Part shown: in pieces, positions 43,090 to 51,482 of the stretch
How the letters are laid out: each line of letters begins with the position of its first letter
How positions within the stretch are numbered: position 1 is the first letter of the stretch
Source of the DNA: Amycolatopsis sp. DSM 110486
Lineage (GTDB): Bacteria; Actinomycetota; Actinomycetes; Mycobacteriales; Pseudonocardiaceae
DNA: 64,000 nt
Direction: 5' to 3'
NCBI RefSeq assembly: GCF_019468465.1
Contig: NZ_CP080519.1
Coordinates: 3,611,001 to 3,675,000, forward strand
Translations under genes and position numbers: made by a program
Notes under the pieces: generated by a model
Told to the model about the DNA's origin: nothing
Seen by the model: only the letters and a program-made list of their open reading frames with translations
Databases searched by the model: none

Positions 43090-43635
43090 TTGTCCGACGC
43101 GGCCCCCACCTTCGGCGACGTGCGACTGCGCGCCTTCGAAGACCGCGACGTGGACATGATCATCGACTTGTCGACCGATCCCTACATCCCGACCATCGGG
43201 TCCCTCGTCGGCAACTCCAACCGGGACGACGCCCGCGCATACCTCAGGCGACAGCACGACCGCCTCGACGCCGGGCTGGGCTACGCGTTCTGCGTGGCGT
43301 CCGCGAGCACCGACGAAGCGCTGGGCACGATCGGCCTGCACCTCACCGCCCTCACCGCCGGCCGGGCGACCGCGGGGTACGCCATCGCCCCCGCCCACCG
43401 CGGCAGGGGGCTCGCGCGGCAGGCACTCACCGCGCTGACGTGGTTCGCCTGGTCGATCCCGGACCTGCACCGGATCGAGCTGTACATCGAACCGTGGAAC
43501 GTCGCCTCCGTCCGCACGGCCGAGGCCGCGGGCTACGAGCGCGAAGGTCTGCTCCGCAGCCACCAGGAAATCGGCGGCCGGCGGGTGGACATGCTGCTGT
43601 ACGCCGCGATCAAGCCGGCTGACCAGCCAAGGTAG
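43090..43635 (+). CDS. GNAT-family N-acetyltransferase
   Basis: About 181 residues from a TTG 7 bp after dnaB; the start is uncertain because no ribosome site is clear. The RimJ/RimL-like pattern is visible: VRLRAFEDRDVDMIID, then AGYAIAPAHRGRGLARQAL (acetyl-CoA loop R-x-x-G-x-A), then the EPWNVASVRTAEAAGYEREG motif. It moves an acetyl group to a protein N-terminus or small amine; the substrate is unknown. It may be read through from dnaB. Confidence 0.83.
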   Translation: MSDAAPTFGDVRLRAFEDRDVDMIIDLSTDPYIPTIGSLVGNSNRDDARAYLRRQHDRLDAGLGYAFCVASASTDEALGTIGLHLTALTAGRATAGYAIAPAHRGRGLARQALTALTWFAWSIPDLHRIELYIEPWNVASVRTAEAAGYEREGLLRSHQEIGGRRVDMLLYAAIKPADQPR

Positions 43636-43716
43636 CCAGGTGGTTCAGCTGGGACGCGAAAGGTTCGGCGCCCGGGCGGTCAGGGTCGATCACCCTGCCA
43701 CTGTGACTCTCGGCGG

Positions 43717-44172
43717 TCAGCGGCCAAGAGCCTCGTAGTTCGTGATGAAGCTCGTCAGCAGGCGCGCGAACGTCGCACGATCCTCGGCACTCCACGGCGA
43801 CATCGCCTCCGCGAAGACAGTCCTGCGGAACGTGTGCAGCGCGTCCAGCCGGGCGCGGCCGGCCGGGGTCAGCGCGAGGACCGTGCGGCGGCCGTCGGAT
43901 TGGTCGGCTTCCCGCTGCAGGTCGTCCTGGTCGACGGCGCGGGCGACGAGACGGCTGGCGCGAGGCTGGTCGACGCCGAGCGCCAAAGCGAGCGACGTGA
44001 CGGTGGCCGGATCGCCACGGTCCGCGAAGTCCTCGACGACGTCGAGCAGTTCGATCACCGGGTCCAGGGCGTGCTGGCCACGGCCACGGGCGATGCGCGT
44101 GAGAGCGCGGCGTTGCTGGCTCCGGCGGATGGCGATCATGGCGTGCTCGACGTCGGCCACCGGGTCCGGCAT
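43717..44172 (-). CDS. MarR-family regulator
   Basis: 151 residues from ATG 44172, with GAGGGG 7 nt upstream; an earlier in-frame ATG at 44196 overlaps the operator. Helix-turn-helix VTSLALALGVDQPRASRLVARAVD is followed by the wing READQSDGRRTVLALTPAGR (MarR D-x-R motif). The C-terminal helices span 110-151. It diverges from a frameshifted gene, and the spacer has two copies of TACATGTA, a likely self-operator. Confidence 0.88.
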   Translation of the reverse strand: MPDPVADVEHAMIAIRRSQQRRALTRIARGRGQHALDPVIELLDVVEDFADRGDPATVTSLALALGVDQPRASRLVARAVDQDDLQREADQSDGRRTVLALTPAGRARLDALHTFRRTVFAEAMSPWSAEDRATFARLLTSFITNYEALGR

Positions 44173-44191
44173 GGGTGTCCCCTCACGGAAA

Positions 44192-44211
44192 TACATGTAC
44201 CTTTACATGTA
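44192..44211. promoter_or_regulatory. Double palindrome, probable MarR operator
   Basis: TACATGTA-CCTT-TACATGTA: each 8-mer is a perfect palindrome and they repeat every 12 bp. The site lies between the MarR gene and the divergent broken gene, covering where both promoters should be. Confidence 0.75.
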
Positions 44212-44237
44212 GTTGCTCTTCAACATAGGGAGTATCC

Positions 44238-44622
44238 ATGAAACCCATCGGCTACTGGCTCCGGCACAACCACGAGTTACTCGAAAAGGCCTTCGACCAG
44301 CCGCTCGGCGCCTACCACCTCACGCGCCGGCAATGGCAGGTGCTCAACGCGGTCGCGCAAGGGGCGCACACCATCGAACAAGTCGACGAAGCGCTGAAGC
44401 CCTTTGTCCCAAGAAGGCAGCATGGCCCGGCACCTCGGCGAACTGCACCACCGAGGCTGGCTCACCCCGGACCACCAGCTCACCGCCGAAGGCCGGCAAG
44501 CCCACCAAACGATCGAGGCCGACGCCCGAACCTTCCGCGCTCGAGCCACGAACGGCATCGACGAGCAGGACTACCTCACCACCGTCCGCACCCTGGAACG
44601 AATGGCTGAAAACCTCACCTGA
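44238..44622 (+). pseudogene. Frameshifted MarR-like winged-helix gene
   Basis: The first frame reads MKPIGYWLRHNHELLEKAFD through EQVDEALKPFV and then turns into low-quality sequence. The missing half continues in the next frame from about 44404 as SQEGSMARHLGELHHRGWLTPDHQ and on to MAENLT (stop 44622). Joined, they give one protein of about 127 residues with a winged-helix layout (RRQWQVLNAV; LHHRGWLTPD as recognition-helix end and wing). The break lies near CCCTTTGTCCC (44400-44410). It may be a true one-base insertion or a sequence error. A programmed shift is less likely. The gene diverges from a MarR regulator. Confidence 0.7.
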
Positions 44623-44663
44623 GGAAATATCGCCGGGCCACAAAGCGTCGCGTACTGTAGTAG

Positions 44664-44675
44664 TTGAAGTTTCAA
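44664..44675. promoter_or_regulatory. Inverted repeat upstream of the dioxygenase gene
   Basis: TTGAA-GT-TTCAA lies 17 bp before the start codon. Phenol-sensing MarR-type regulators often bind such AT-rich repeats before dioxygenase genes. Confidence 0.4.
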
Positions 44676-44691
44676 ACACTTGGAGGCACGC

Positions 44692-45459
44692 ATGGCCCGC
44701 ACCCCGGTTCTCTACCTCAGCCACGGTGCGCCGCCGCTCGCGGACGACGCGACGTGGACGCGGCAGCTCGCCGGCTGGTCCGCGGACCTGCCGAAGCCCC
44801 AGGCGATCCTCGTCGTCTCGGCGCACTGGGAGGAGGCGCCGCTGACGCTCGGGGCGACCGAGACCGTCCCCCTCGTGTACGACTTCTGGGGCTTCCCCGA
44901 CCGCTTCTACCAGGTGAAATACGCCGCACCGGGCGCGCCCGAGCTGGCCGCGAAGGTGCGCAAGCTGCTGCACTCGACCACGCCCGTGCGCGACGCGCCG
45001 GACCGCGGCCTCGACCACGGCGCGTACGTGCCGCTCGTCGAGATGTACCCCGGCGCCGACATTCCCGTCTTGCAGGTCTCGATGCCTTCGCTCGACCCGC
45101 AGGTGCTGTTCGACCTCGGCCGCAAGCTCGCGCCGCTGCGCGACGAAGGCGTGCTGATCATCGGCAGCGGCTTCTTCACCCACAACCTCAGCGCCATGCG
45201 CGAGACCGACGGCACCGACGGCACGCCGCCGCAATGGTCCACCGAGTTCGACCACTGGGGCGACGAGGTCATCAACCAGGGCGACGTCGACGCACTACTC
45301 GACTTCCAGCACAAGGCGCCTGCCGCCGCCGTCGCGCACCCGCGCATCGAGCACTTCGCACCGCTGTTCGTCACGCTCGGCGCGAGCGAGACGACCGGCC
45401 GCACCGTGATCGACGGGTTCTGGCACGGCCTCGCGAAGCGTTCGCTCGAATTTTCCTGA
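44692..45459 (+). CDS. DODA-type class III extradiol ring-cleavage dioxygenase
   Basis: 255 residues; GGAGG lies 6 nt before the ATG. LYLSHGAPPLADD brings the first metal His, ILVVSAHWEEAP the second, and DHGAYVPLVEMYP (H and Y) and GSGFFTHNL complete the active site. This is the LigB/YgiD-DODA fold that splits catechols such as DOPA with non-heme Fe(II) or Zn(II). Physiological substrates of bacterial members are mostly unknown. Nearness to MarR-type genes suggests control by phenolic compounds. Confidence 0.9.
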   Translation: MARTPVLYLSHGAPPLADDATWTRQLAGWSADLPKPQAILVVSAHWEEAPLTLGATETVPLVYDFWGFPDRFYQVKYAAPGAPELAAKVRKLLHSTTPVRDAPDRGLDHGAYVPLVEMYPGADIPVLQVSMPSLDPQVLFDLGRKLAPLRDEGVLIIGSGFFTHNLSAMRETDGTDGTPPQWSTEFDHWGDEVINQGDVDALLDFQHKAPAAAVAHPRIEHFAPLFVTLGASETTGRTVIDGFWHGLAKRSLEFS

Positions 45460-45469
45460 CGCACAAAGA

Positions 45470-45506
45470 AAACGGGCCCGGAAGCTGGCTGCTTCCGGGC
45501 CCGTTT
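45470..45506. terminator. Terminator between dioxygenase and repeat-protein genes
   Basis: A perfect 16-bp stem (45470-45485 with 45491-45506) with loop TGGCT. It is symmetrical enough to act on both convergent genes. Confidence 0.9.
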
Positions 45507-45523
45507 CGGGATTGGCTACATGC

Positions 45524-48500
45524 TCACTTCTTGAAGAAGCCGGTCACCTTCGCCGCCAGCTGCTGGATCATCGCCAGGGGCGAGGAGTCCATGCCCGACA
45601 GCGCCGGGACCTGAGCCACGGGCAGCGCCGGGACGGCGGGCAGCGTCGGCAGAGCCGGCAGACCCGCGGTCGGCAGCGCCGGGACACCCGACGTCGGCAG
45701 CGTGGCGGGCACGCCCGGCAGAGCCGGCAGCGCCGTCACGGCGGGGAGCTGCTGCAGCGTCGGCAGGTTCGCCTTCACCGGGAGCTGAGCCGGGACGGCC
45801 GGCATGTCCGCGCGCTCGCCACCGAAAGGCAGACCCGGCAGCTGCACACCGCTACCCAGACCCGACACGGTCGGCAGGGAGGTGGCGCCCTTGAGCTGGC
45901 CCAGCTCGTTCAGGGCCGACAGCCCGCTGACCGGCAGGTCGGCGCGCTCGGCACCCGGCAGCATCGCCATGGCGGGCAGGCCCGGCAGAGCACCGGCGTC
46001 CGGCAGGGCCGGCAGACCCGGCAGCGCGGGCAGACCCGGGGTGGCACCGGCGGCCGGCAGCGCCGACAGGGCCGGCAGCGCGGGCAGCTGAGCCGCACCG
46101 AGCTCGTTGCCGAGCGGGGTGTCGATCGACGGCTCGGACACGACGGTGTTGTCGGTGCCCTCCGCGGTCGCGGTGCCCAGCAGCTCCAGCGGGACGCCGA
46201 AGACCGGGACGTTGACCGGCAGGTGGTGGTAGAAGTTGTAGCCCGAGAGCGCACTTCCGTCACCGTCGGTGGTGGGGGTGCCACCGTTGGTCGCGGTGAT
46301 GTTGTTGTCACCGGTCGCGTGGGCGACACCGGCCGCGGAAACGGCGTTGGTCACCACGTGCGGCACCGCGCTGACGGGGATGTCGAGGATGTTGCCCGAA
46401 ACCGAGCCCTCGAGACCCGACGTGGTGTCGTCACCGGCAGCGGTCACGTCCTGCGTGTTGGTGCTGTCGGCGGAGGACACGCCCGCCGCGGAAACCGAGT
46501 CCGCCACGACCGGGACGGCCGCCAGCGGGTCGGCACCGATGACGTTGCCCGCCACCGCGCCCGCGTCACCGTTGGTCAGCGCGGAGCCGCCCGCGGTCGA
46601 CGCGACGTCGTTCGAACCGGCCGCGTGGCCCAGCGCCGCACCCGCGACACCGGTGCCCGACGGGTTCACCGCACCGGCGACCGGCGCCTTGATGATGTTG
46701 CCGGCGAGGCCGCCGCCCTGGCCGTCGGTGCTGGCGTGGCCGCCCGCGGTCGAGTCGGTCAGGTTGTCGGCCTGCGCGGTGCCGATGCCGGCCACCGCGC
46801 CGCCGATCCCGTGGCCCTGGACGGGCAGCGAGACCGGGGCTTCGATGATGTTGCCCGCGCCCGCGCCCTTGGTGCCGGTCGCGTGCGTGTCCCAGCCGGC
46901 ACCCGAGGTGGTGTCGCCGGTGGCGTTGCCGTGGCCCTGGCCCACGAACGCGCCGCCGATGCCGAAGACCTGCACCGGGGCCGACACCGGGACGGTGCCG
47001 AGGTTCGAGCTCAGGAAGCCGTTGTCGTCAGCGGTGTTGCCGCCGCCGCCGGCCTGGACGACCTTGGTCTCGTGCGCGTCGGCCGAGCCCTGGCCGATGA
47101 ACGAGCCGCCCACGCCGAAGACCTCGGCGGGCACGCCCACCGGGACCTGGACGACGTTGCCCGAGCCCGAGGAGTCGGTGCCCTGGCTGCCGTCGTAGCC
47201 ACCGGCCGTGACGGTCTTGGTCTCGTTCGACGTGCCGGAGGCGTTGCCGATGTGGCTGCCGCCGATGCCGTGCACCTCGGGAGCGCCCGCCACCTGGCTG
47301 TTGACGACGTTGCCGCCCAGCACGGTGTCGTTGCCACGGGTGTAGCTGCCGTTGCCCGCGTTGGCGTCGGTCGTGTTGTCGCACGCGGCGTGCGCGTTAC
47401 CGATGTAGGTGCCGCCGACGCCGCACGCCTCGACGGGCAGGGCGACGGCCGGGTCGACCACGTTGCCCGCGCCCGCGGCCTGCTGGCCCGAGGTCTTGAC
47501 GAAGCCGCCGGAGTCGACGGTGCTCGAGTGCGAGCTGCCGACCGAGCGCTCGGGCGACATGCCCGTGGTCGCGTTGCCGATCCAGGAGCCCGCCACGCTC
47601 GCCACGTTCGCGATCGGGCTGAGCTGAGCCGCCGCGGCGTTGCCGCCGAGGAACGACTGGTCACCGTCGGTCTCGAGGTAGGTCGGCGTGCCGGCCAGGC
47701 TGCCCGGCCGCTTGTCGCCCGCCTTCGCGTCGGCCGAGGAGGAGGACGACGCGTCGGCGTCCGAGCCCCACACGCCACCGGCGTTGCCGTTGAACTTCAC
47801 CGGCAGGGCGATGGGCGCGCCCACCACGTTGCCGGTGCCCGCGCCGCCCTTGCCGTCGGTCAGCGCGGAGCCGCCCGAGGTGGCCGTGGTGTCGGCGGTG
47901 TACTGGCTGTAGCCGTTGCCCAGGATCCAGGACGCGGCGTTGCCGGTCACCTGCACCGGGGTGGCGAACTGGCCGGCGACGACGTTGCCGGACAGGCCGG
48001 AGCCCTTGCCGGTGGTGTCGATGTTGCCGGTCTCGGTGGTGCTCTGGCTGGCCGAGCCGCCGTGCACCGCGCCGGACCCGCCCGCGAGGCCGACGCCGTT
48101 GCCGGCCAGCTGCACGGGGAGCGCCCAGTCGAGGGCGACGACGTTGCCCGCGAGCCCGGAGTTCTTGCCGGAGGTCGCGATGTCCTGGTTGTGCGAGTAG
48201 GTCTGCTCGTGCGACTTGCCGTCGACGTTCGCGTCACCCAGCACACCGACGGCGTTGTCGACGATCTGGATCGGCACGACGAGGTCGCCGGAGACCTTGT
48301 TGCCCTTGAGGGCGTCGTGGGTCGGCGTCAGCTGCCGCGGCGCGTCGGCCTTCGGCAGGCTGTCCGTCAGGTTGCTCGCCGCACCGCCGGGGCTCTTCGC
48401 CGAAGCGAGCGCGTCCTTCACGGCGGAGGTGACGGGCTTGGTGCTGACCTCACCCTGGTAACCAGGAACGTCCACCTGACCCAGCGGGGTGCCGATGGCG

Positions 48501-48661
48501 TTGTTGTCGACGTCGACCGGAACGGTGACGTTGAGGTCGAGCGGGGAGGCCGGGGTGTCAGGGTTGACGTTTTCGTCGGCCGAGGCGATGCCGGTGCCCA
48601 GCATCAACAACCCACCCGTGACCAACGCGGTCTGGAGTCCGCGCTTTGCCCAGGTCTGCAT
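45524..48661 (-). CDS. Large secreted protein with chaplin-like repeats and an LPxLP-rich tail
   Basis: 1045 residues from ATG 48661; AAGGAG ends 9 nt upstream, whereas an ATG 18 nt earlier contains that site. The signal peptide (about 1-29) ends GIASA. About fourteen units of 45-70 residues follow, each with 'G-N-[VI]-[VI]-x-x-P-[VI]-x-x-P-V-x-x-x-G-[NV]' and a closing '[IV]-G-x-[AG]'. Best examples are GSGNVVQVPVGVPAEVFGVGGSFIG and GAGNIIEAPVSLPVQGHGIGG. This is the core pattern of Streptomyces chaplins, which form amyloid surface layers. Only one unit has the two-Cys form. The last 240 residues are LPALPALP-like, ending FFKK. No LPXTG is present. A coat or matrix role is inferred. Confidence 0.8.
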   Translation of the reverse strand: MQTWAKRGLQTALVTGGLLMLGTGIASADENVNPDTPASPLDLNVTVPVDVDNNAIGTPLGQVDVPGYQGEVSTKPVTSAVKDALASAKSPGGAASNLTDSLPKADAPRQLTPTHDALKGNKVSGDLVVPIQIVDNAVGVLGDANVDGKSHEQTYSHNQDIATSGKNSGLAGNVVALDWALPVQLAGNGVGLAGGSGAVHGGSASQSTTETGNIDTTGKGSGLSGNVVAGQFATPVQVTGNAASWILGNGYSQYTADTTATSGGSALTDGKGGAGTGNVVGAPIALPVKFNGNAGGVWGSDADASSSSSADAKAGDKRPGSLAGTPTYLETDGDQSFLGGNAAAAQLSPIANVASVAGSWIGNATTGMSPERSVGSSHSSTVDSGGFVKTSGQQAAGAGNVVDPAVALPVEACGVGGTYIGNAHAACDNTTDANAGNGSYTRGNDTVLGGNVVNSQVAGAPEVHGIGGSHIGNASGTSNETKTVTAGGYDGSQGTDSSGSGNVVQVPVGVPAEVFGVGGSFIGQGSADAHETKVVQAGGGGNTADDNGFLSSNLGTVPVSAPVQVFGIGGAFVGQGHGNATGDTTSGAGWDTHATGTKGAGAGNIIEAPVSLPVQGHGIGGAVAGIGTAQADNLTDSTAGGHASTDGQGGGLAGNIIKAPVAGAVNPSGTGVAGAALGHAAGSNDVASTAGGSALTNGDAGAVAGNVIGADPLAAVPVVADSVSAAGVSSADSTNTQDVTAAGDDTTSGLEGSVSGNILDIPVSAVPHVVTNAVSAAGVAHATGDNNITATNGGTPTTDGDGSALSGYNFYHHLPVNVPVFGVPLELLGTATAEGTDNTVVSEPSIDTPLGNELGAAQLPALPALSALPAAGATPGLPALPGLPALPDAGALPGLPAMAMLPGAERADLPVSGLSALNELGQLKGATSLPTVSGLGSGVQLPGLPFGGERADMPAVPAQLPVKANLPTLQQLPAVTALPALPGVPATLPTSGVPALPTAGLPALPTLPAVPALPVAQVPALSGMDSSPLAMIQQLAAKVTGFFKK

Positions 48662-48882
48662 GGGGTTTTTCTCCTTCATTTCGGGTTCCCTTGCGGGCTT
48701 GTGGAGGTGCGCTTTTCGCCGTGTTCATCGAGGGGAAATGCGCACCAGAGGGGTGGTGCGGTGCGAGCGCGGAAAAGGGCGCATCGCGAGAAAACCCGCG
48801 GGGTTCAGTCGGTGACGCGAAGCAGGCACGACGAAGGTGCTCGAGCTTCAGGGCGCGTCAACGACCCCGCGGGTGAGGTGAA

Positions 48883-49929
48883 TCAGTCAGGAGTGACGCC
48901 GGGCTGGTGGCCCGGGCTGAGCGGCGTGTGCCGCACACCGGCGCGGGTCGAACCCGCCACGGCGTTGTCGACGGCAGCGGTGACCCAGGAGGGGACGCCG
49001 AAGTTGAGGCCGTCGAGGTGACCACCGGGGGCGGTGTTGTTGCCGCCGCCGGGGACAGTCGGGATGGAGGGGGGCGCCATCGGGAGCTGCGCCGGGGAGA
49101 ACGGGTCGGGCAGGTTGCGGTGGTCGCCACGCGAAGGCGTGTCGACGCCCGCGCCTGCTGCCGCGAAGTCCTCGTGCGCGGAGCGGGAGAAGATCGCCCG
49201 CAGCGCGTCGGAGGTGGAAACCGCTGCGGCGCCGAGGTTCTGCGCCGTGTCACCGGTGGTGCCGGTGACGGCCGAGACGGGTGCGGCCGGCTCGACGGGC
49301 GAGCCCGGGAGCTCGGGGAGGTCGACCAGCGACCCCGTGTGGCTCGGGTCGAGCAGGTCCCACACCTTGCGGCCGAAGTCCTGCGCCTCGAGCGACGGGG
49401 CCGTGGCCTCGTCGATCACGCGGCGGGTGTCCTCGGGCTTGCGGGCGATGTGCTCGATCGCGCCGAGCGTGCGCGACGCCGGGTGCAGCACGGCGTCTTC
49501 ACCGAGGTCGGTCACGGCGTCGCTGACGCGCCCGGACACCTCGTGGTCGGCCGTGGTGCGTACCTGGTCGCGGTGCGGCCCACCGATGTGGTCGCGCGGG
49601 TCGAGCGAGCAGATCGGCCGGTCGTGGCCCGGCTCGGACCACGTGGTGGCGTCCTGCTCGCACGCGGAGACGTTCTGCACGGCGCCCGCGGCGGTTCCGG
49701 CGACGCTGCCGGCGAACTCCGAGGCACCGCCCGTGACGTCGCCGAGGTTGGCCACGGTCGCGTCGGTCACCGGGGTGACGCTGGGGATGGTGTCGGCCGA
49801 GGCAGCGGAGGAGGAGACGGCCCACGCGGCGGCGGTCGCGGCGACCGCGCCACCGAGGACGAACAGCGCACGCGACGCGAGACGGGCGACGCGCTTAGCG
49901 TCCCGCCTCTCGTTCGCCGCGTTCGTCAC
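48883..49929 (-). CDS. Secreted hypothetical protein upstream of the chaplin-like gene
   Basis: 348 residues from GTG 49929, with GAGGAG 8 nt upstream. A long basic N-region is followed by a signal helix (FVLGGAVAATAAAWAVSSSAASA, about 22-45). The mature part has two Cys (VSACEQDA and RPICSLDP), helical segments and a Pro-rich end (LPDPFSPAQLPMAPPSIPTVPGGG), closing with SWVTAAVDNAVAGSTRAG. No known domain was recognised. It is on the same strand as the repeat-protein gene, 221 bp upstream, and may be a partner or chaperone for it. The signal-type N-terminus, Pro-rich tail and Cys pair recall the surface family at 32957-35849, but no direct sequence match is seen. Confidence 0.7.
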   Translation of the reverse strand: MTNAANERRDAKRVARLASRALFVLGGAVAATAAAWAVSSSAASADTIPSVTPVTDATVANLGDVTGGASEFAGSVAGTAAGAVQNVSACEQDATTWSEPGHDRPICSLDPRDHIGGPHRDQVRTTADHEVSGRVSDAVTDLGEDAVLHPASRTLGAIEHIARKPEDTRRVIDEATAPSLEAQDFGRKVWDLLDPSHTGSLVDLPELPGSPVEPAAPVSAVTGTTGDTAQNLGAAAVSTSDALRAIFSRSAHEDFAAAGAGVDTPSRGDHRNLPDPFSPAQLPMAPPSIPTVPGGGNNTAPGGHLDGLNFGVPSWVTAAVDNAVAGSTRAGVRHTPLSPGHQPGVTPD

Positions 49930-50257
49930 TCGTGCTTCTCCTCGACTCGAAACGTCTGACTCGAAATGTTTTCGGGCTTTCGCTTTCCGAGCGACACTGA
50001 ATCGTCGGAATTGCGTTCCCCATCGCCGGGTGTGCGACCGAGAAAACCAGGAGCAACACCCGTCACGCATCCTTGACACGACTTGATGCCACCATCGTGT
50101 GAACAACACAGAGTGTGGCTCAATCTCACGTTCGGTGATCACCACTGGCGGAGCGCGGTTACTCCGCAGTCGGCTGTCAAGCGCCACTTCGGGCGAACCG
50201 ACGGACGCGCCGCCGCCCGCAGCACTGCGATTCGCCCGGAATGACAGGGCGGACCGA
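49930..50257. other. Divergent intergenic region, about 330 bp
   Basis: It separates the secreted-protein gene (minus) from the AI-2E transporter gene (plus). One short inverted repeat, GCGGAG/CTCCGC (50148-50167), is present. No ORF, RNA gene or known riboswitch could be supported. Confidence 0.6.
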
Positions 50258-50270
50258 TACGGTGGGCTTC

Positions 50271-51482
50271 GTGAGCCAGCCACCACGCGGACGGCGCGAG
50301 CAACCGTTCCTCACCGAGCACAACGACATCACCGGCCTGGTCCCGCGCGGACTCCGGGTGGCCGCGGCACTGGGGTGGCGGTTCATCGTCGTGATCGCCG
50401 CGCTGTACGCGGTGGTCTGGCTGATGGGTTACCTGGCGGCGGTGGTCATCCCGGTGTCCATCGCGCTGCTGCTCGCGGCGCTGCTCGCGCCCGCCGTGGA
50501 AAAGCTCGTGCAGGTCCGGTTCCCGCGCGGGCTCGCGACGGCGATCGTGCTGATCGCCGGGCTGGCCGTGCTGGGCGGCCTGCTCACGTTCGTGATCACG
50601 CAGTTCTCGAGCGGCCTGCCGCAGCTGCAGCAGCAACTCAACAACAGCCTCCACCAGATCCAGCGCTGGCTCACCGACGGGCCGATACACCTGCGCCAGG
50701 AACAGATCCAGGACTTCCTGAGCAATGCGATCGGGTTCATCCAGAACAACCAGGCCTCGCTCACGAACACCGCGCTGACCACGGCGGGCACCGTCGGCGA
50801 GATCCTCACCGGCTTCGTGCTCACCCTGTTCATCACGATCTTCTTCCTGGCCGGTGGCAACCAGATCTGGTCGTTCCTCGTGCGCGGCGTCCCCACGCGG
50901 GTGCGCAAGCGCGTGGACGTGGCCGGGCGCCGCGGTTTCGCATCGCTCGTCAGCTACATCCGCGCGACAGCCGCGGTGGCCGTGGTCGACGCCGTGGGCA
51001 TCGGCATCGGGCTGTGGATCGTCGGCGTGCCGCTGGTGATCCCGCTGGCGACGCTGGTGTTCCTCGGTGCGTTCATCCCCATCATCGGTGCGGTGATCGC
51101 GGGCAGCGTCGCGGTGCTGATCGCCTTGGTCACCAAGGGATTCATCGGCGCGATCATCGTGCTGGCAATCGTGATCGGCGTGATGCAGCTGGAAAGCCAC
51201 GTGCTGCAGCCACTGCTGCTCGGGCGCGCCGTGCGGCTGCACCCGCTGGCCGTGGTGCTCGCGATCGCCACCGGCCTCGTCGCCGCGGGCATCGCCGGCG
51301 CGCTGCTGGCCGTGCCGCTGCTGGCGGTGCTCAACGCGGGCATCCGGTCGCTGCTCCACGAACACAATCCCGATCCCGAGGCCGTCGACGTGCTCCACGA
51401 CCAAGCGGCGCAACCCAACGACGCCGAACCGGGCTCCGACGACGCCGAAGTGCCGACTCGGGGCGACGACGAGGAGAAGTGA
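50271..51482 (+). CDS. AI-2E (PerM)-family transporter
   Basis: 403 residues from GTG 50271. TACGGT (50258-50263) is 7 nt upstream, which favours this over an ATG at 50241 whose first codons would contain that element. About eight helices are present: two near the start (LGWRFIVVIAALYAVVWLMG), a large outside loop (about 100-170), and a C-terminal bundle with LGAFIPIIGAVIAG and QLESHVLQPLLLGRAVRLHPLAV, both family hallmarks. Members export small molecules or act as Na+/H+ antiporters. An acidic tail (about 365-403) follows. It overlaps the next kinase gene by 4 bp. Confidence 0.88.
   Translation: MSQPPRGRREQPFLTEHNDITGLVPRGLRVAAALGWRFIVVIAALYAVVWLMGYLAAVVIPVSIALLLAALLAPAVEKLVQVRFPRGLATAIVLIAGLAVLGGLLTFVITQFSSGLPQLQQQLNNSLHQIQRWLTDGPIHLRQEQIQDFLSNAIGFIQNNQASLTNTALTTAGTVGEILTGFVLTLFITIFFLAGGNQIWSFLVRGVPTRVRKRVDVAGRRGFASLVSYIRATAAVAVVDAVGIGIGLWIVGVPLVIPLATLVFLGAFIPIIGAVIAGSVAVLIALVTKGFIGAIIVLAIVIGVMQLESHVLQPLLLGRAVRLHPLAVVLAIATGLVAAGIAGALLAVPLLAVLNAGIRSLLHEHNPDPEAVDVLHDQAAQPNDAEPGSDDAEVPTRGDDEEK

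Noticed and set aside
44400..44410. Programmed ribosomal frameshift in the broken winged-helix gene
   Set aside because: There is no classic slippery heptamer with a downstream structure, and the gene family is not known to use frameshifting. Mutation or error is simpler.
45512..49021. Plus-strand open frame of over 1100 codons opposite the chaplin-like gene
   Set aside because: The translation is Arg/Gly/Val/His-rich without any fold or motif, while the minus strand gives a signal peptide, regular repeats and a ribosome site. Long open shadows are expected in high-GC DNA.
49930..50257. Riboswitch (for example cyclic di-AMP type) before the secreted protein
   Set aside because: No conserved core or matching stems could be identified in the 5' region.
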